A stretch of DNA of 64,000 nucleotides from contig CANREF010000002.1 of NCBI GenBank assembly GCA_947629575.1, forward strand, positions 1 to 64,000, given 5' to 3'. Positions 43,724-51,637 of the stretch are shown here, piece by piece. The stretch's first letter is position 1. The number at the start of each line of letters is the position of its first letter. Under the pieces are notes generated by a model. It saw only the letters and a program-made list of their open reading frames with translations, did not search any database and had not been told where the DNA came from. The stretch comes from an uncultured Clostridia bacterium (GTDB taxonomy: Bacteria; Bacillota; Clostridia; Christensenellales; Borkfalkiaceae). The translations under genes were made by a program, and so were the position numbers.

Positions 43724-43760
43724 GAAGAGGAGCATAACATGGTATATGCTCCCTCTTTTT
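43724..43760 (+). terminator. terminator of the lipoprotein operon
   Basis: AAGAGG-GCATA pairs with TATGC-CCTCTT around an 8-nt loop, followed by TTTTTAT. It overlaps the first open codons of the following frame. Confidence 0.75.
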
Positions 43761-43778
43761 ATTTGCAAAGATTGCTTT

Positions 43779-44345
43779 TTGCGGGCATTTTCAAAAAAAT
43801 GGGTCATTTTAATCCTCGCTATCGTGCTTTTGTTAAGTACTACGTGTGGCATAGTATTCATAAAGACGCCATATTTTTTTGAATATCACCTGCGGATATG
43901 CGACAGATTTTTGGATCGGGTCTGCTACTCGGACAGAAACGTCATCCTCATTTTTTTCGAGCGAACGGGGGGATGCGCGCTGCTCGTCGCCCTTGCGCTC
44001 GCGGGCGGTTTTCATCCCGTATGCCTGCTCCTGCCCCTTGCCGTGCTCGTCTATCGCAGCTACACCTTCGGCGGAACTCTCGCCATTCTCTTTTCGGTCT
44101 ATGAATTCCCGGGAGCTGTCGTCGCCCTTCTTCTGTACATCCCCATTCATCTTTTGACGGACGGACTGTTGCTCATCGCCGCGGGGCTCTCCTTCTCCCG
44201 CGCCTTCCGTTTTTCCTTCTGTGCGGGAGAACTGCGGGAACTGCTCTCCGACTTTTTGGTCCTGCTGCTATTGTGCGCCCTCGTCTGCCTTGCGGAGATG
44301 ATTCTGCTCCTCGTTCTCTTCCACCCCCTTGGAAATTTGCTCTGA
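43779..44345 (+). CDS. membrane protein, possibly SpoIIM family
   Basis: About 188 residues from TTG 43779; an in-frame ATG at 43746 lies inside the terminator. A first helix (KKWVILILAIVLLLS) is followed by an outer loop, then four to five helices with GGFHPVCLLLPLAVLVYRSYTFGG and IPIHLLTDGLLLIAAGLSFS. The layout resembles SpoIIM/DUF95 proteins, and in Bacillus spoIIM lies near dacF, which is the next gene here; both points are suggestive only. Codons 43836-43859 (AGT-ACT-ACG-TGT-GGC-ATA-GTA-TTC) carry a copy of the dispersed palindrome. Confidence 0.5.
   Translation: MRAFSKKWVILILAIVLLLSTTCGIVFIKTPYFFEYHLRICDRFLDRVCYSDRNVILIFFERTGGCALLVALALAGGFHPVCLLLPLAVLVYRSYTFGGTLAILFSVYEFPGAVVALLLYIPIHLLTDGLLLIAAGLSFSRAFRFSFCAGELRELLSDFLVLLLLCALVCLAEMILLLVLFHPLGNLL
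43836..43858 (+). repeat. dispersed palindromic element, copy in the SpoIIM-like gene
   Basis: AGTACT (43836-43841), 8 nt, CATAGTATT (43850-43858), in the same codon phase as the copies in spoIIIAE and dxs. Confidence 0.5.
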
Positions 44346-44381
44346 CAGAATATTTTTTCTCTTTCCGCGCAAACTGCGGGT

Positions 44382-45527
44382 ATGAAAAAGATCCTTTTGG
44401 CGGCGCTTGCGCTCGGCTGCGCGCTTGCACCGATCGGAAACACGGTAAAATTTGCGGCAGCCGAAGAACTTGCAGACTGCAAGGCGGCGTATCTGTGCGA
44501 CTTCGAAAGCGGCACTTGCGCCTATTCTAAGAACGAAACGGAACGGCTTCCCATCGCGAGCATGTGCAAGATCATGACGCTCATCCTTTGCTTTGAAGCC
44601 GCCGACAGCGGCGATCTTGCCTACGATGAGATGATACAAGTGAGCGACAGCGCCGCGGGAATGGGGGGATCGCAGGTCTTCCTCGGCAGCGGGCTTTCCT
44701 ACCCCGCGCAGGAACTCATCAAGACGATCGCGGTCTGCTCGGCGAACGATTCCTGCGTCGCCATGGCGGAACGCATTTCGGGCAGCGAGAGCCTCTTCGT
44801 CGAACGGATGAACGAGCGCGCGCGGGAACTGGGCACGGAGAACACCCTGTTCGCGAACTGCACGGGGCTTCCCAAAGAACCGCAGTACTCCTGCGCGAAG
44901 GACGTCTCCATCATGCTGCGGGAGCTGCTCACCCATGAAAAATATTTTGAATTCTCCAAAGTCTGGCTCGAGGACTTCCATCATCCCGACGGACGGGTGA
45001 CGAGCATCACGAACACAAATAAGCTCACCCGCTTCTACGAGGGCTGCGACGGCGGGAAAACGGGCTTCACGAGCGAAGCGGGCTTCTGCCTTGCCGCAAC
45101 GGCGAAGAGGAACGACACCCGTCTCGTCTCCGTCGTGATCGGGGCGGAAAGCTCGGACAAGCGCTTCCAGAGCACCAAAAACATGCTGAACTACGCCTTT
45201 GCGCAGTACGAGAGCCGCAAGATCGCCGAGGCAGGCAAGCCTCTCGAGCAAAAACTTCCCGTACGCGGATGCCGCTCGAAGGAGATCGCGGTCTGCCCCG
45301 AGAGATCGCTCTGCGTCTTCTGCAAGAAGGGCGACGAGGTGGACGCCAAGGTGGAGACCACCCTCTTCGGGAACGTCAAAGCGCCCTTTGCGGCGGGGGA
45401 GAAGGTCGGAGAGATCGTGCTCTATCGGGACGGGATCGAAGCGGACAGGTGCGCGCTCCTCTCCGCCGAAGCCGCCGAACGGCTCACTTACGGCGACGCT
45501 TTCCGCGAAATTGCGGATAAATGGTGA
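44382..45527 (+). CDS. D-alanyl-D-alanine carboxypeptidase (DacF/PBP5 type)
   Basis: Trims the terminal D-Ala from peptidoglycan stem peptides. 381 residues with a signal peptide (ILLAALALGCALAPIG). The active-site motifs are IASMCKIMT (SxxK), CSAND (SxN) and GGKTGFTSEAG (KTG). A C-terminal PBP5-like beta-domain follows. Resembles sporulation DacF in its placement. No strong ribosome site is evident before ATG. Confidence 0.93.
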   Translation: MKKILLAALALGCALAPIGNTVKFAAAEELADCKAAYLCDFESGTCAYSKNETERLPIASMCKIMTLILCFEAADSGDLAYDEMIQVSDSAAGMGGSQVFLGSGLSYPAQELIKTIAVCSANDSCVAMAERISGSESLFVERMNERARELGTENTLFANCTGLPKEPQYSCAKDVSIMLRELLTHEKYFEFSKVWLEDFHHPDGRVTSITNTNKLTRFYEGCDGGKTGFTSEAGFCLAATAKRNDTRLVSVVIGAESSDKRFQSTKNMLNYAFAQYESRKIAEAGKPLEQKLPVRGCRSKEIAVCPERSLCVFCKKGDEVDAKVETTLFGNVKAPFAAGEKVGEIVLYRDGIEADRCALLSAEAAERLTYGDAFREIADKW

Positions 45528-45534
45528 GAATTTC

Positions 45535-45564
45535 TTGACCGTTCCCCGCCCTTGATGATATAAT
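45535..45564 (+). promoter_or_regulatory. promoter of lysA, 6 nt from ATG
   Basis: TTGACC (45535-45540), 18 nt, TATAAT (45559-45564), then AGCGGC and the ATG at 45571. The predicted start of transcription falls on the start codon. Confidence 0.7.
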
Positions 45565-45570
45565 AGCGGC

Positions 45571-46893
45571 ATGAACACGAGAGATACTTTAAGGGTAAAC
45601 GAAAGGGGACACCTCGAGATCGGAGGCGCTGACTGCACCGAACTTGCGAAAAATTTCGGCACGCCGCTCTACGTCTTTGACGAGGACTATATCCGCGGCA
45701 TGATGCGGACTTTGCGCGACACTATCGCGCGGGAATACGGTGACGGGCTCGTACTGTATGCAAGCAAGGCCTTCTCCTGCGAGGCGATGTATGCGATCGC
45801 AAAGCAGGAAAAGATCGGCGCGGACGTCGTTTCGGGCGGCGAGCTTTACACCGCGATGAAGGCGGGATTCCCCGCGGAAAATATCTGTATGCACGGCAAT
45901 AACAAATTGCCTTCCGAGATCTCCTACGCCCTCGACTGCGGCGTGGGACTTCTTGTTGTGGACAACTCCTCCGAGGCAGACCTTCTCGAGGCGGAATGCG
46001 CCGCGCGGGGAAGGGTGCAGGACGTTCTCCTCCGCATCAATCCCGGCGTGGAAGCCCACACGCACAAGTTCATCCAAACGGCGACTCCCGACAGCAAGTT
46101 CGGCTTTTCCGTCCAAAGCGGCTCTGCCGAAGAGATGACGAGCTATCTCCTCAAAAGCCCTCATCTCCGTCTGCGCGGCTTCCACTGCCACATCGGCTCG
46201 CAGATCTTCGAGAAGCAGTCCTTCGTCCTTGCGGCGGAGAAATGCCTGTCCTTCATGGCGGCGATGAGGGAAAAATTCGCCTTTGAAGCGGATACCCTCA
46301 ACCTCGGCGGGGGCTTCGGGATCTGGTACTGCGACGGCGACGAGAAGTTCGATTTCGAGGGCTATGCGGGCTATCTGAGAGCTCTCATCACCGCCGTGAA
46401 AGCGGGCTGCGGCAAGTACGGTTTGAAACAGCCGCGGCTGATGATCGAGCCCGGGCGTTCCATCGTGGGAGAAGCGGGGATCACCCTCTACACGGTGGGG
46501 GCGATCAAGGAGATCAAGGGCATCCGCAAGTACGTTGCGGTGGATGGGGGAATGTTCGATGACCCGAGATACTGCCTCTACGGCTCGAAATATACGGCTC
46601 TGCTTGCAAACCGCGCGGACGAGCCCGCAACGGAAAAGGTCTCTATCGCGGGGAAGTGCTGCGAGAGCGGAGACCTCATCGGGGTGGACATGCCTCTTCC
46701 CGAGGCAAGGAGGGGAGACATCCTCGCCGTGCTCTCCACGGGCGCATACAACTATTCCATGGCGAGCAACTATAACCGCAATCTCATACCGCCCGCAGTC
46801 CTCGTGAAGGACGGCAACGCGGAATATATCGTAAAGCCGCAATCTTACGAGGACCTCGTGCGCAACGACGTCCTTCCCGAACGGTTGAAATAA
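45571..46893 (+). CDS. lysA: diaminopimelate decarboxylase
   Basis: PLP-dependent fold III enzyme converting meso-diaminopimelate to lysine. YASKAFSC holds the PLP Lys (about K66); GFHCHIGSQIFEKQ, LNLGGGFGIWY and MIEPGRSIVGEAG are conserved, and CCESGDLIG carries the active-site Cys of the other subunit. 440 residues. The promoter lies so close that the mRNA is likely leaderless, and no Shine-Dalgarno is present. Confidence 0.97.
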   Translation: MNTRDTLRVNERGHLEIGGADCTELAKNFGTPLYVFDEDYIRGMMRTLRDTIAREYGDGLVLYASKAFSCEAMYAIAKQEKIGADVVSGGELYTAMKAGFPAENICMHGNNKLPSEISYALDCGVGLLVVDNSSEADLLEAECAARGRVQDVLLRINPGVEAHTHKFIQTATPDSKFGFSVQSGSAEEMTSYLLKSPHLRLRGFHCHIGSQIFEKQSFVLAAEKCLSFMAAMREKFAFEADTLNLGGGFGIWYCDGDEKFDFEGYAGYLRALITAVKAGCGKYGLKQPRLMIEPGRSIVGEAGITLYTVGAIKEIKGIRKYVAVDGGMFDDPRYCLYGSKYTALLANRADEPATEKVSIAGKCCESGDLIGVDMPLPEARRGDILAVLSTGAYNYSMASNYNRNLIPPAVLVKDGNAEYIVKPQSYEDLVRNDVLPERLK

Positions 46894-46914
46894 ACACTTT
46901 TTGCTCATAACCGT

Positions 46915-46943
46915 TTGCTTTTTCGGAAAGAATTTGCTATAAT
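46915..46943 (+). promoter_or_regulatory. promoter of the M50 protease gene, 8 nt from ATG
   Basis: TTGCTT (46915-46920), 17 nt, TATAAT (46938-46943), then 8 nt (AATATAGT) to ATG 46952. Confidence 0.65.
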
Positions 46944-46951
46944 AATATAGT

Positions 46952-47695
46952 ATGCCTCATTTTTCCTTTGATCCAAGCCGCCTGATCGAGCTCCTCGCGA
47001 GCTTTCTTGCCGTGGTCGTGGTGCTGACCCTCCACGAATTTTCCCACGCCTTCGTCGCCTATAAGTGCGGCGATCCCACGGCGAAATGGTCGGGAAGAAT
47101 GACCCTCAACCCCATGAAGCATTTCGATCTTGTGGGGCTCATCTGTTTTACTCTCGTCGGCTTCGGCTGGGCGAAACCCGTGCCGATCAACCCGAACAAC
47201 TTCAAAAAATACCGTTCGGGGCTGGGACTTACGGCGAGCGCGGGGATCATCACCAACTATATCTCGGCGTTTCTCTTCTATCCGCTCGCGCTGCTCGTCA
47301 TCAACCATATGCCGGAGATCCCGTTTTTGACGAGCTTCCTCATCTACTTCACCTCCGCGCTCTACGCGTACAGCTTGGGCTTCTGCGTCTTCAACCTGCT
47401 GCCGCTCTATCCTCTCGACGGATTCCGCATCCTCGACGCTCTGAACAAGCGGCGCGGGAAGATCTACCGCTTTTTGCGGCAGTACGGCTATTACATCCTT
47501 CTCTTCCTCGTGGCGGAGAGTTTTATCTGCAGGATCTTCTCGGAGAACTTAGGGATCTACCAAATGGATTGGTTCAATATCCTCGGTTGGATCATGCAGT
47601 TCGCGGAAAAATATCTCGGGTTTCCGATCCTTGCCATATGGGGGCTTGCGTTCGGAATGCCCGTCAAGGCTCTTTGGGGGTTACTGCTATGGTAA
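46952..47695 (+). CDS. site-2 protease family protein (M50)
   Basis: A 247-residue intramembrane metalloprotease. HEFSHAFVAYKCGDPTAK carries the zinc HExxH; GRMTLNPMKHFD and FGWAKPVPINPNNF are typical; the third ligand lies in LLPLYPLDGFRIL. Four to five membrane segments. It precedes scpA, the standard clostridial order. The substrate is unknown. Probably leaderless. Confidence 0.92.
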   Translation: MPHFSFDPSRLIELLASFLAVVVVLTLHEFSHAFVAYKCGDPTAKWSGRMTLNPMKHFDLVGLICFTLVGFGWAKPVPINPNNFKKYRSGLGLTASAGIITNYISAFLFYPLALLVINHMPEIPFLTSFLIYFTSALYAYSLGFCVFNLLPLYPLDGFRILDALNKRRGKIYRFLRQYGYYILLFLVAESFICRIFSENLGIYQMDWFNILGWIMQFAEKYLGFPILAIWGLAFGMPVKALWGLLLW

Positions 47696-48486
47696 ACCGC
47701 GAAAATTTCGAATCGATCGTGGATTATACGACCGTTCTCGACAACTTCGAAGGTCCGCTCGATCTGCTGCTGTACCTCGTAAACAAAGCGGAGATCCGCA
47801 TCGAGGACATCTTCGTCTCGAAGGTCACAGAGCAGTTCCTTGACTATATGAAGGGGCTTCCGTACCTCGACGTAGACAAGCTGACGGACTATCTCAACAT
47901 CGCCGCGACGATCATCAAGATCAAGGCGCAGAGCCTCGTTCCCAACCTCGAGGACGACCCCGAGCTCGAGATGGAGATCGAAGACGACAAAGCTCAGCTC
48001 ATCCGTGCACTCGAGGAGTTCCGCCTCATCAAGGAGGAAACGAAAAAACTCAAGGAACTCGAGACCATCGGCTACTTCTACAAAGAACCGGACAAAAACG
48101 TGGGGGAGACAAAGACGGTGTTCTCGCTCGACAGTCTCACCCTCGACGGGCTCGTCAAGGCGTTTTCCACCGTCATGCTCCGCGAAGTACAGCGGAAGGC
48201 GGACGAGGAGGGGCGGGAGATCCCGCGGGACGAATTCACCGTCTCGCAGAAGGTACATACCATTCTCGAATGTCTCGAGAGCAAACCTTCCGTCGCCTTT
48301 GAGGAGCTCTTCGGACAGGATTTCACGAAGAGCGAGATCGTCACCACCTTCCAAGCGCTTTTGGAACTTCTGAAATATCAATTTTTATGCGTTTCGCAGA
48401 GCGAAGCGTTCGGAGAGATCATCATCAAGCTCAACCCCGATCGGAGCGAGGAGGAAAATCTTGGACAAATTGACGAATATTATTGA
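47689..48486 (+). CDS. scpA: segregation and condensation protein A
   Basis: Kleisin of the SMC-ScpAB condensin. 265 residues from ATG 47689, overlapping the end of the M50 gene. VLDNFEGPLDLLLYLVNKAEI is the N-terminal signature that binds the SMC neck; the C-terminal winged-helix has the FEELFGQDFTKSEIVTTFQA region. A longer upstream open frame is a shadow of the M50 gene. Confidence 0.95.
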   Translation: MVNRENFESIVDYTTVLDNFEGPLDLLLYLVNKAEIRIEDIFVSKVTEQFLDYMKGLPYLDVDKLTDYLNIAATIIKIKAQSLVPNLEDDPELEMEIEDDKAQLIRALEEFRLIKEETKKLKELETIGYFYKEPDKNVGETKTVFSLDSLTLDGLVKAFSTVMLREVQRKADEEGREIPRDEFTVSQKVHTILECLESKPSVAFEELFGQDFTKSEIVTTFQALLELLKYQFLCVSQSEAFGEIIIKLNPDRSEEENLGQIDEYY

Positions 48487-49150
48487 GGCGGTCTTGTTTG
48501 CCTCGGGAAAGGGCGTGGAACTCGACATCATCGCCGACAAACTGAATGTCTCCCCGAAAGAGGTAAAAAAAGCGATCTCCGAACTCGAAGAACGCTACGG
48601 AAGCGAAGGGGGGATCAGACTGCTTCAGTTCAACAATAAGGCGCAGCTCGCCTCCAATCCCACCTATAAAACGGAGGTGGAGGCGGTGCTCAATCCCATT
48701 CGCGAAAAGGAGCTCACCCGCACCATCCTCGAATGCGCCGCGATCGTCGCCTACAAACAGCCCGTCACCAAGACGGAGATCGAATATCTGCGGGGGCTGA
48801 ACAGCGATTACGCCGTCCACGCCCTCTTGGAGCTCAAGCTCATCTATCCCTGCGGAAGGAAGGATTCGATCGGCCGTCCCATCCTCTATGCGACGACGGA
48901 TGAATTTCTCAAGCGGTTCAAGCTGAATTCCCTTGCCGACCTTCCCGACTATGACGAACTCATGGATGCCATACACCGTCCCGATACCGACAATTATCTC
49001 TATGCGCGGGAGGAATACGGCGCGGAAGAAGTTCCTGCGCCCGCCGAAGAGGAGGGCGGCGAAGAGACGTCTTCCCCGGCCGAAGGCGGCTACGAGATCC
49101 CCGACTTCTTGCGCGGGCTCGACGAGAGCGATCTCGTGAAGATCGGATAG
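48461..49150 (+). CDS. scpB: segregation and condensation protein B
   Basis: Dimeric winged-helix partner of ScpA. 229 residues from TTG 48461 with GAGGAGG upstream, overlapping scpA by 26 nt. IIEAVLFASGKGVELDIIAD, ECAAIVAYKQPVTKTEIEYLRG and GRKDSIGRPILYATTDEFL are family signatures. The tail is acidic and low in complexity. Confidence 0.95.
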   Translation: MDKLTNIIEAVLFASGKGVELDIIADKLNVSPKEVKKAISELEERYGSEGGIRLLQFNNKAQLASNPTYKTEVEAVLNPIREKELTRTILECAAIVAYKQPVTKTEIEYLRGLNSDYAVHALLELKLIYPCGRKDSIGRPILYATTDEFLKRFKLNSLADLPDYDELMDAIHRPDTDNYLYAREEYGAEEVPAPAEEEGGEETSSPAEGGYEIPDFLRGLDESDLVKIG

Positions 49151-49170
49151 CCCGCACATTGCTCGCTTTC

Positions 49171-49290
49171 CCCCGCGTCATTCTGAGCGTAGCGAAGAAT
49201 CCCGAAATACGAAGTCCTGCCCCGCGTCATCCTGAGGTTATTTGTTTCATGAAAACCGAGAGTTCTCCTCGAAGGATCTCGCGGGGACAT
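49171..49290. repeat. degenerate dispersed repeat fragments
   Basis: CCCCGCGTCATTCTGAG (49171-49187) recurs as CCCCGCGTCATCCTGAG (49220-49236). The second is followed by an inverted tail (CTCGAAGGATCTCGCGGGG). This kind of GTCATTCTGAGCG sequence is a common intergenic repeat. It marks the left edge of the inserted XRE/PH module. Confidence 0.6.
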
Positions 49291-49317
49291 CAAATGCTTG
49301 TCTTCCTTAAAAAACCA

Positions 49318-49346
49318 ATGACACCGACTTTGGCAGTCGGTGTCAT
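49318..49346. terminator. bidirectional terminator
   Basis: A perfect 12-bp stem ATGACACCGACT/AGTCGGTGTCAT with loop TTGGC; on the minus strand TTGGTTTTTT follows, serving the XRE gene. Confidence 0.85.
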
Positions 49347-49363
49347 TTTCTATTATATAGTAT

Positions 49364-49702
49364 TTACACTCTATTATTTTGCTTTTTGGAACGGTAGACG
49401 AGAAACTCTGCGAACTCTTCGAGCAGGGAAAGCTGTTCATCCGAAAGTCCGCCCGCGAATTCCATCAATCTCCAACTTCGCACGAATGGGGGGATCCCCA
49501 CATTCCCGAGCTCATCCTCCCGTCCGAGCAGGTAGTCGGTCGTACAGGAAAAGCAATCGGCAAGCGAACAGATGAATCCCGCGGTCGGTTCGCTCAAGCC
49601 CTTTTCCCAGCAGTCCACAGCCTTCTGACTGCACCCGACTTTCAAAGCGAGAGCCCGCTGGCTCAGTCCATGTTCCAATCTTAAAAGTTTGATTCGATTC
49701 AT
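49364..49702 (-). CDS. XRE-family regulator, second divergent module
   Basis: 112 residues. The N-terminal HTH (IKLLRLEHGLSQRALALKVG, then CSQKAVDCWEKGLSEPTAGF) is followed by a C-terminal acidic helix LSDEQLSLLEEFAEFLVYRS, similar in kind to the regulator at 9161. It is divergent from the PH-domain protein gene; GGGAGGG precedes ATG. Likely an autoregulated local repressor (inference). Confidence 0.85.
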   Translation of the reverse strand: MNRIKLLRLEHGLSQRALALKVGCSQKAVDCWEKGLSEPTAGFICSLADCFSCTTDYLLGREDELGNVGIPPFVRSWRLMEFAGGLSDEQLSLLEEFAEFLVYRSKKQNNRV

Positions 49703-49759
49703 TCGCCCTCCCTGTTAAGAAATTTTTTCCATATTATAGAAAAAAATACTTATAAATGC

Positions 49760-49788
49760 TTGACAAAGCGAAATATTACTCTTATAAT
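49760..49788 (+). promoter_or_regulatory. consensus sigma-A promoter of the PH-domain gene
   Basis: TTGACA (49760-49765), 17 nt, TATAAT (49783-49788). It shares the flanking ATGCTTGACAA with the promoter at 9521. Confidence 0.85.
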
Positions 49789-49797
49789 GAATGCATG

Positions 49798-49815
49798 TGA
49801 GAAATAAATTTCTCA
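49798..49815. promoter_or_regulatory. operator-like inverted repeat
   Basis: TGAGAAA-TAAA-TTTCTCA lies between the -10 box and the ribosome site, the same position as the operator at 9557-9570 in the first module. Confidence 0.5.
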
Positions 49816-49832
49816 AACGGAGGATAATGAAA

Positions 49833-50678
49833 ATGAGTCAGTACATTGAGAACCACCTGAGCAAGGACGAAGTCATCGTTCTAAAAGCAAAAAAGAACAT
49901 CCTGTATCTTTTGATGCCATTTATCCTGTGCCTTATTATTTTGGTCGCAGCGATCGTCGGGCAAGTCATGGTCAATGACAAGCTCAGTCCGAAAGGAAGA
50001 TGGGTCGAAAAGCAGATGGAGGCGTGCGAGCGTGTAATAACGCAAATGGAAGAACTTTACTCTACCCCTGAGGCAAAGCAGGAGGAAATCGATTCCTATA
50101 ACGCGGAAAATCCAAATGATACAGTGGACAATTGGAAAGAACTGTGTGACGCCTATAGAGATCTCTGTCGAGAGGAAGCGGAAAAAATGTTCGACGAAGA
50201 TCCTGATTACTGTATTAAAGTACTGGATGGGAATATTGTTGGCTCAAGTAAGATATCAACGCTATTGCCGACAATATTGACAGCCGTTATTTGGGTAGCC
50301 TTTGCACTTATCGGCTTGTTGCCGTTTGTCATAAAATTGTTGAGATGGTTGTCCATCAATCTGGCGCTTACAAACAAACGCGTTGTTGGCAAAATCGGAA
50401 TTCTACGCGTGAACTCGTTGGACTTCCATCTTGATAAAATCGACCACGTACAGATCAAGGCAACGATTTTCGGTAATTTGCTGCATTATTACAGCCTTGT
50501 GATTGCGAGCGTTGGTGGCGCCGGCTATAATAGCGGTAGCAAAAAGGATGGCGAGTATTTTGTTGGTATTGCCAATGCGCAGGAATTCAAAGACGCAGCA
50601 ACCAATGCCATTGAGCAGCATGCAGAGGAAGCCCGCAGGGCGCAGGCAGAAGAGATCGCTCGTGCGATGGGCAAATAA
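49833..50678 (+). CDS. membrane protein with bacterial PH domain
   Basis: 281 residues. I chose ATG 49833, 9 nt after GGAGG; ATG 49827 would leave only 3 nt. A first helix (NILYLLMPFILCLIILVAAIVG), an outer acidic helical region of about 100 residues, a second helix (LPTILTAVIWVAFALIGLLPFVI) and a C-terminal bPH_2 domain (LALTNKRVVGKIGILRVNSL to NAQEFKDAATNAI) can be seen. AT-rich relative to its neighbours. Role unknown; the domain is common in envelope-related proteins. Confidence 0.8.
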   Translation: MSQYIENHLSKDEVIVLKAKKNILYLLMPFILCLIILVAAIVGQVMVNDKLSPKGRWVEKQMEACERVITQMEELYSTPEAKQEEIDSYNAENPNDTVDNWKELCDAYRDLCREEAEKMFDEDPDYCIKVLDGNIVGSSKISTLLPTILTAVIWVAFALIGLLPFVIKLLRWLSINLALTNKRVVGKIGILRVNSLDFHLDKIDHVQIKATIFGNLLHYYSLVIASVGGAGYNSGSKKDGEYFVGIANAQEFKDAATNAIEQHAEEARRAQAEEIARAMGK

Positions 50679-50707
50679 AATCAACCACACTTCATAAAAT
50701 CTCTTGG

Positions 50708-50736
50708 GTTCGCTCATATTACAGATATGGGCGAAC
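50708..50736 (+). terminator. hairpin overlapping the next start codon
   Basis: GTTCGC-T-CATAT pairs with ATATG-G-GCGAAC (12 bp with one G-T pair), followed by TCTTTGTTTATTCTTTTTTT. It looks like a terminator for the PH-domain gene, yet ATG 50727 of the next gene lies in its right arm. Confidence 0.65.
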
Positions 50737-51308
50737 TCTTTGTTTATTCTTTTTTTCTCGGGATCTTCTTTTTTCTCTTTCCCGTATTCGTCTATATCGA
50801 TGCTTTCGTGGACGTGAGAGAGAATAAATGCTGGTTCGCCTTGAGCTTGTTCAAGTTCTTCAAGATCTTCGGAGGCTATATTGAGATCAAAAAGCCTGGG
50901 ATCGTCTTTCATCTCACCAAAAAGAAGGCGGTCATCCTGCCCTACAAGGAACTTGCGCCCATGCGCAAAAAGTTCGAGGTGACGAAGGGATTCCAGCTCT
51001 ATCGCTTCCACCAGATCGTGGAGACGGGAGGGGAGGGGAAACCGCTCGGCGTGTTCATCGGCGCGGCGATCCTCTCGGCGAGCGGACAGATTTTCTCCGT
51101 CTTGCACTCCCTTCATCCCTTTCTTTCACTGAAGAACGGCGTTCTCCTCACCGACCACGCAGATCTGAAGCTCACCTTCCAAACGGTCACGATCTTCAAC
51201 GGGCTCATTCTCTCGATCGCCATAGGCAAAAAAATATTGGAGGCAATTCTAAATTGGATCAGAAAAAAAGAATCGACAGCATCATGGAAAAAACAGCCGA
51301 GCAGTTGA
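50727..51308 (+). CDS. DUF2953 membrane protein
   Basis: 193 residues. The N-terminal helix (FVYSFFLGIFFFLFPVFVYI) and the beta-rich part with VRENKCWFALSLFKFFKIFGG fit the DUF2953 (YtfI-like) family, which in Bacillota sits directly before gerW/ytfJ, as here. No ribosome site is visible before ATG 50727, whose codon is buried in a hairpin, so the true start is uncertain. It overlaps gerW by 55 nt. Confidence 0.65.
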   Translation: MGELFVYSFFLGIFFFLFPVFVYIDAFVDVRENKCWFALSLFKFFKIFGGYIEIKKPGIVFHLTKKKAVILPYKELAPMRKKFEVTKGFQLYRFHQIVETGGEGKPLGVFIGAAILSASGQIFSVLHSLHPFLSLKNGVLLTDHADLKLTFQTVTIFNGLILSIAIGKKILEAILNWIRKKESTASWKKQPSS

Positions 51309-51637
51309 CAGGCCTTATCGATGTCAATACCGTCATCGGCAAACCGCTCGTCTCTGCGAGCGGCGCACAGATCATCCCGTTCACCAAGGTGACAATGGGC
51401 TATCTCTCGGGCGGAGGGGAATACGGCGACGTCAAAGCGATCAAGGAAGACGAATGCTTCCCGTTTGCGGGCGGCGCGGGCACTGTGATCAACTTGAAAC
51501 CCGCGGGATTCCTCATCGACGACGGCGTGCGCTGCCGCATCGTAAAGGTCACGGACGACCCCTTGGACGGGCTCATCGAGAAGGCGGGGGAACTGCTTAC
51601 GAACCTCGGCAAAAAAGTAACGGAGAGCGATGAATAA
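51254..51637 (+). CDS. gerW: spore protein YtfJ/GerW
   Basis: 127 residues from TTG 51254 with TTGGAGG 10 nt upstream (ATG 51284 is the alternative). VIGKPLVSASGAQIIPFTKVTMGY and the Gly-rich GGGAGTVINLKPAGFLI are YtfJ hallmarks. In Bacillus it is a forespore-expressed spore protein needed for some germinant responses. Confidence 0.92.
   Translation: MDQKKRIDSIMEKTAEQLTGLIDVNTVIGKPLVSASGAQIIPFTKVTMGYLSGGGEYGDVKAIKEDECFPFAGGAGTVINLKPAGFLIDDGVRCRIVKVTDDPLDGLIEKAGELLTNLGKKVTESDE

Noticed and set aside
49159..49575. Plus-strand frame with RVILSVAKNP
   Set aside because: This peptide is the well-known false translation of a dispersed GTCATTCTGAGCG repeat, and the frame runs antisense through the XRE gene.
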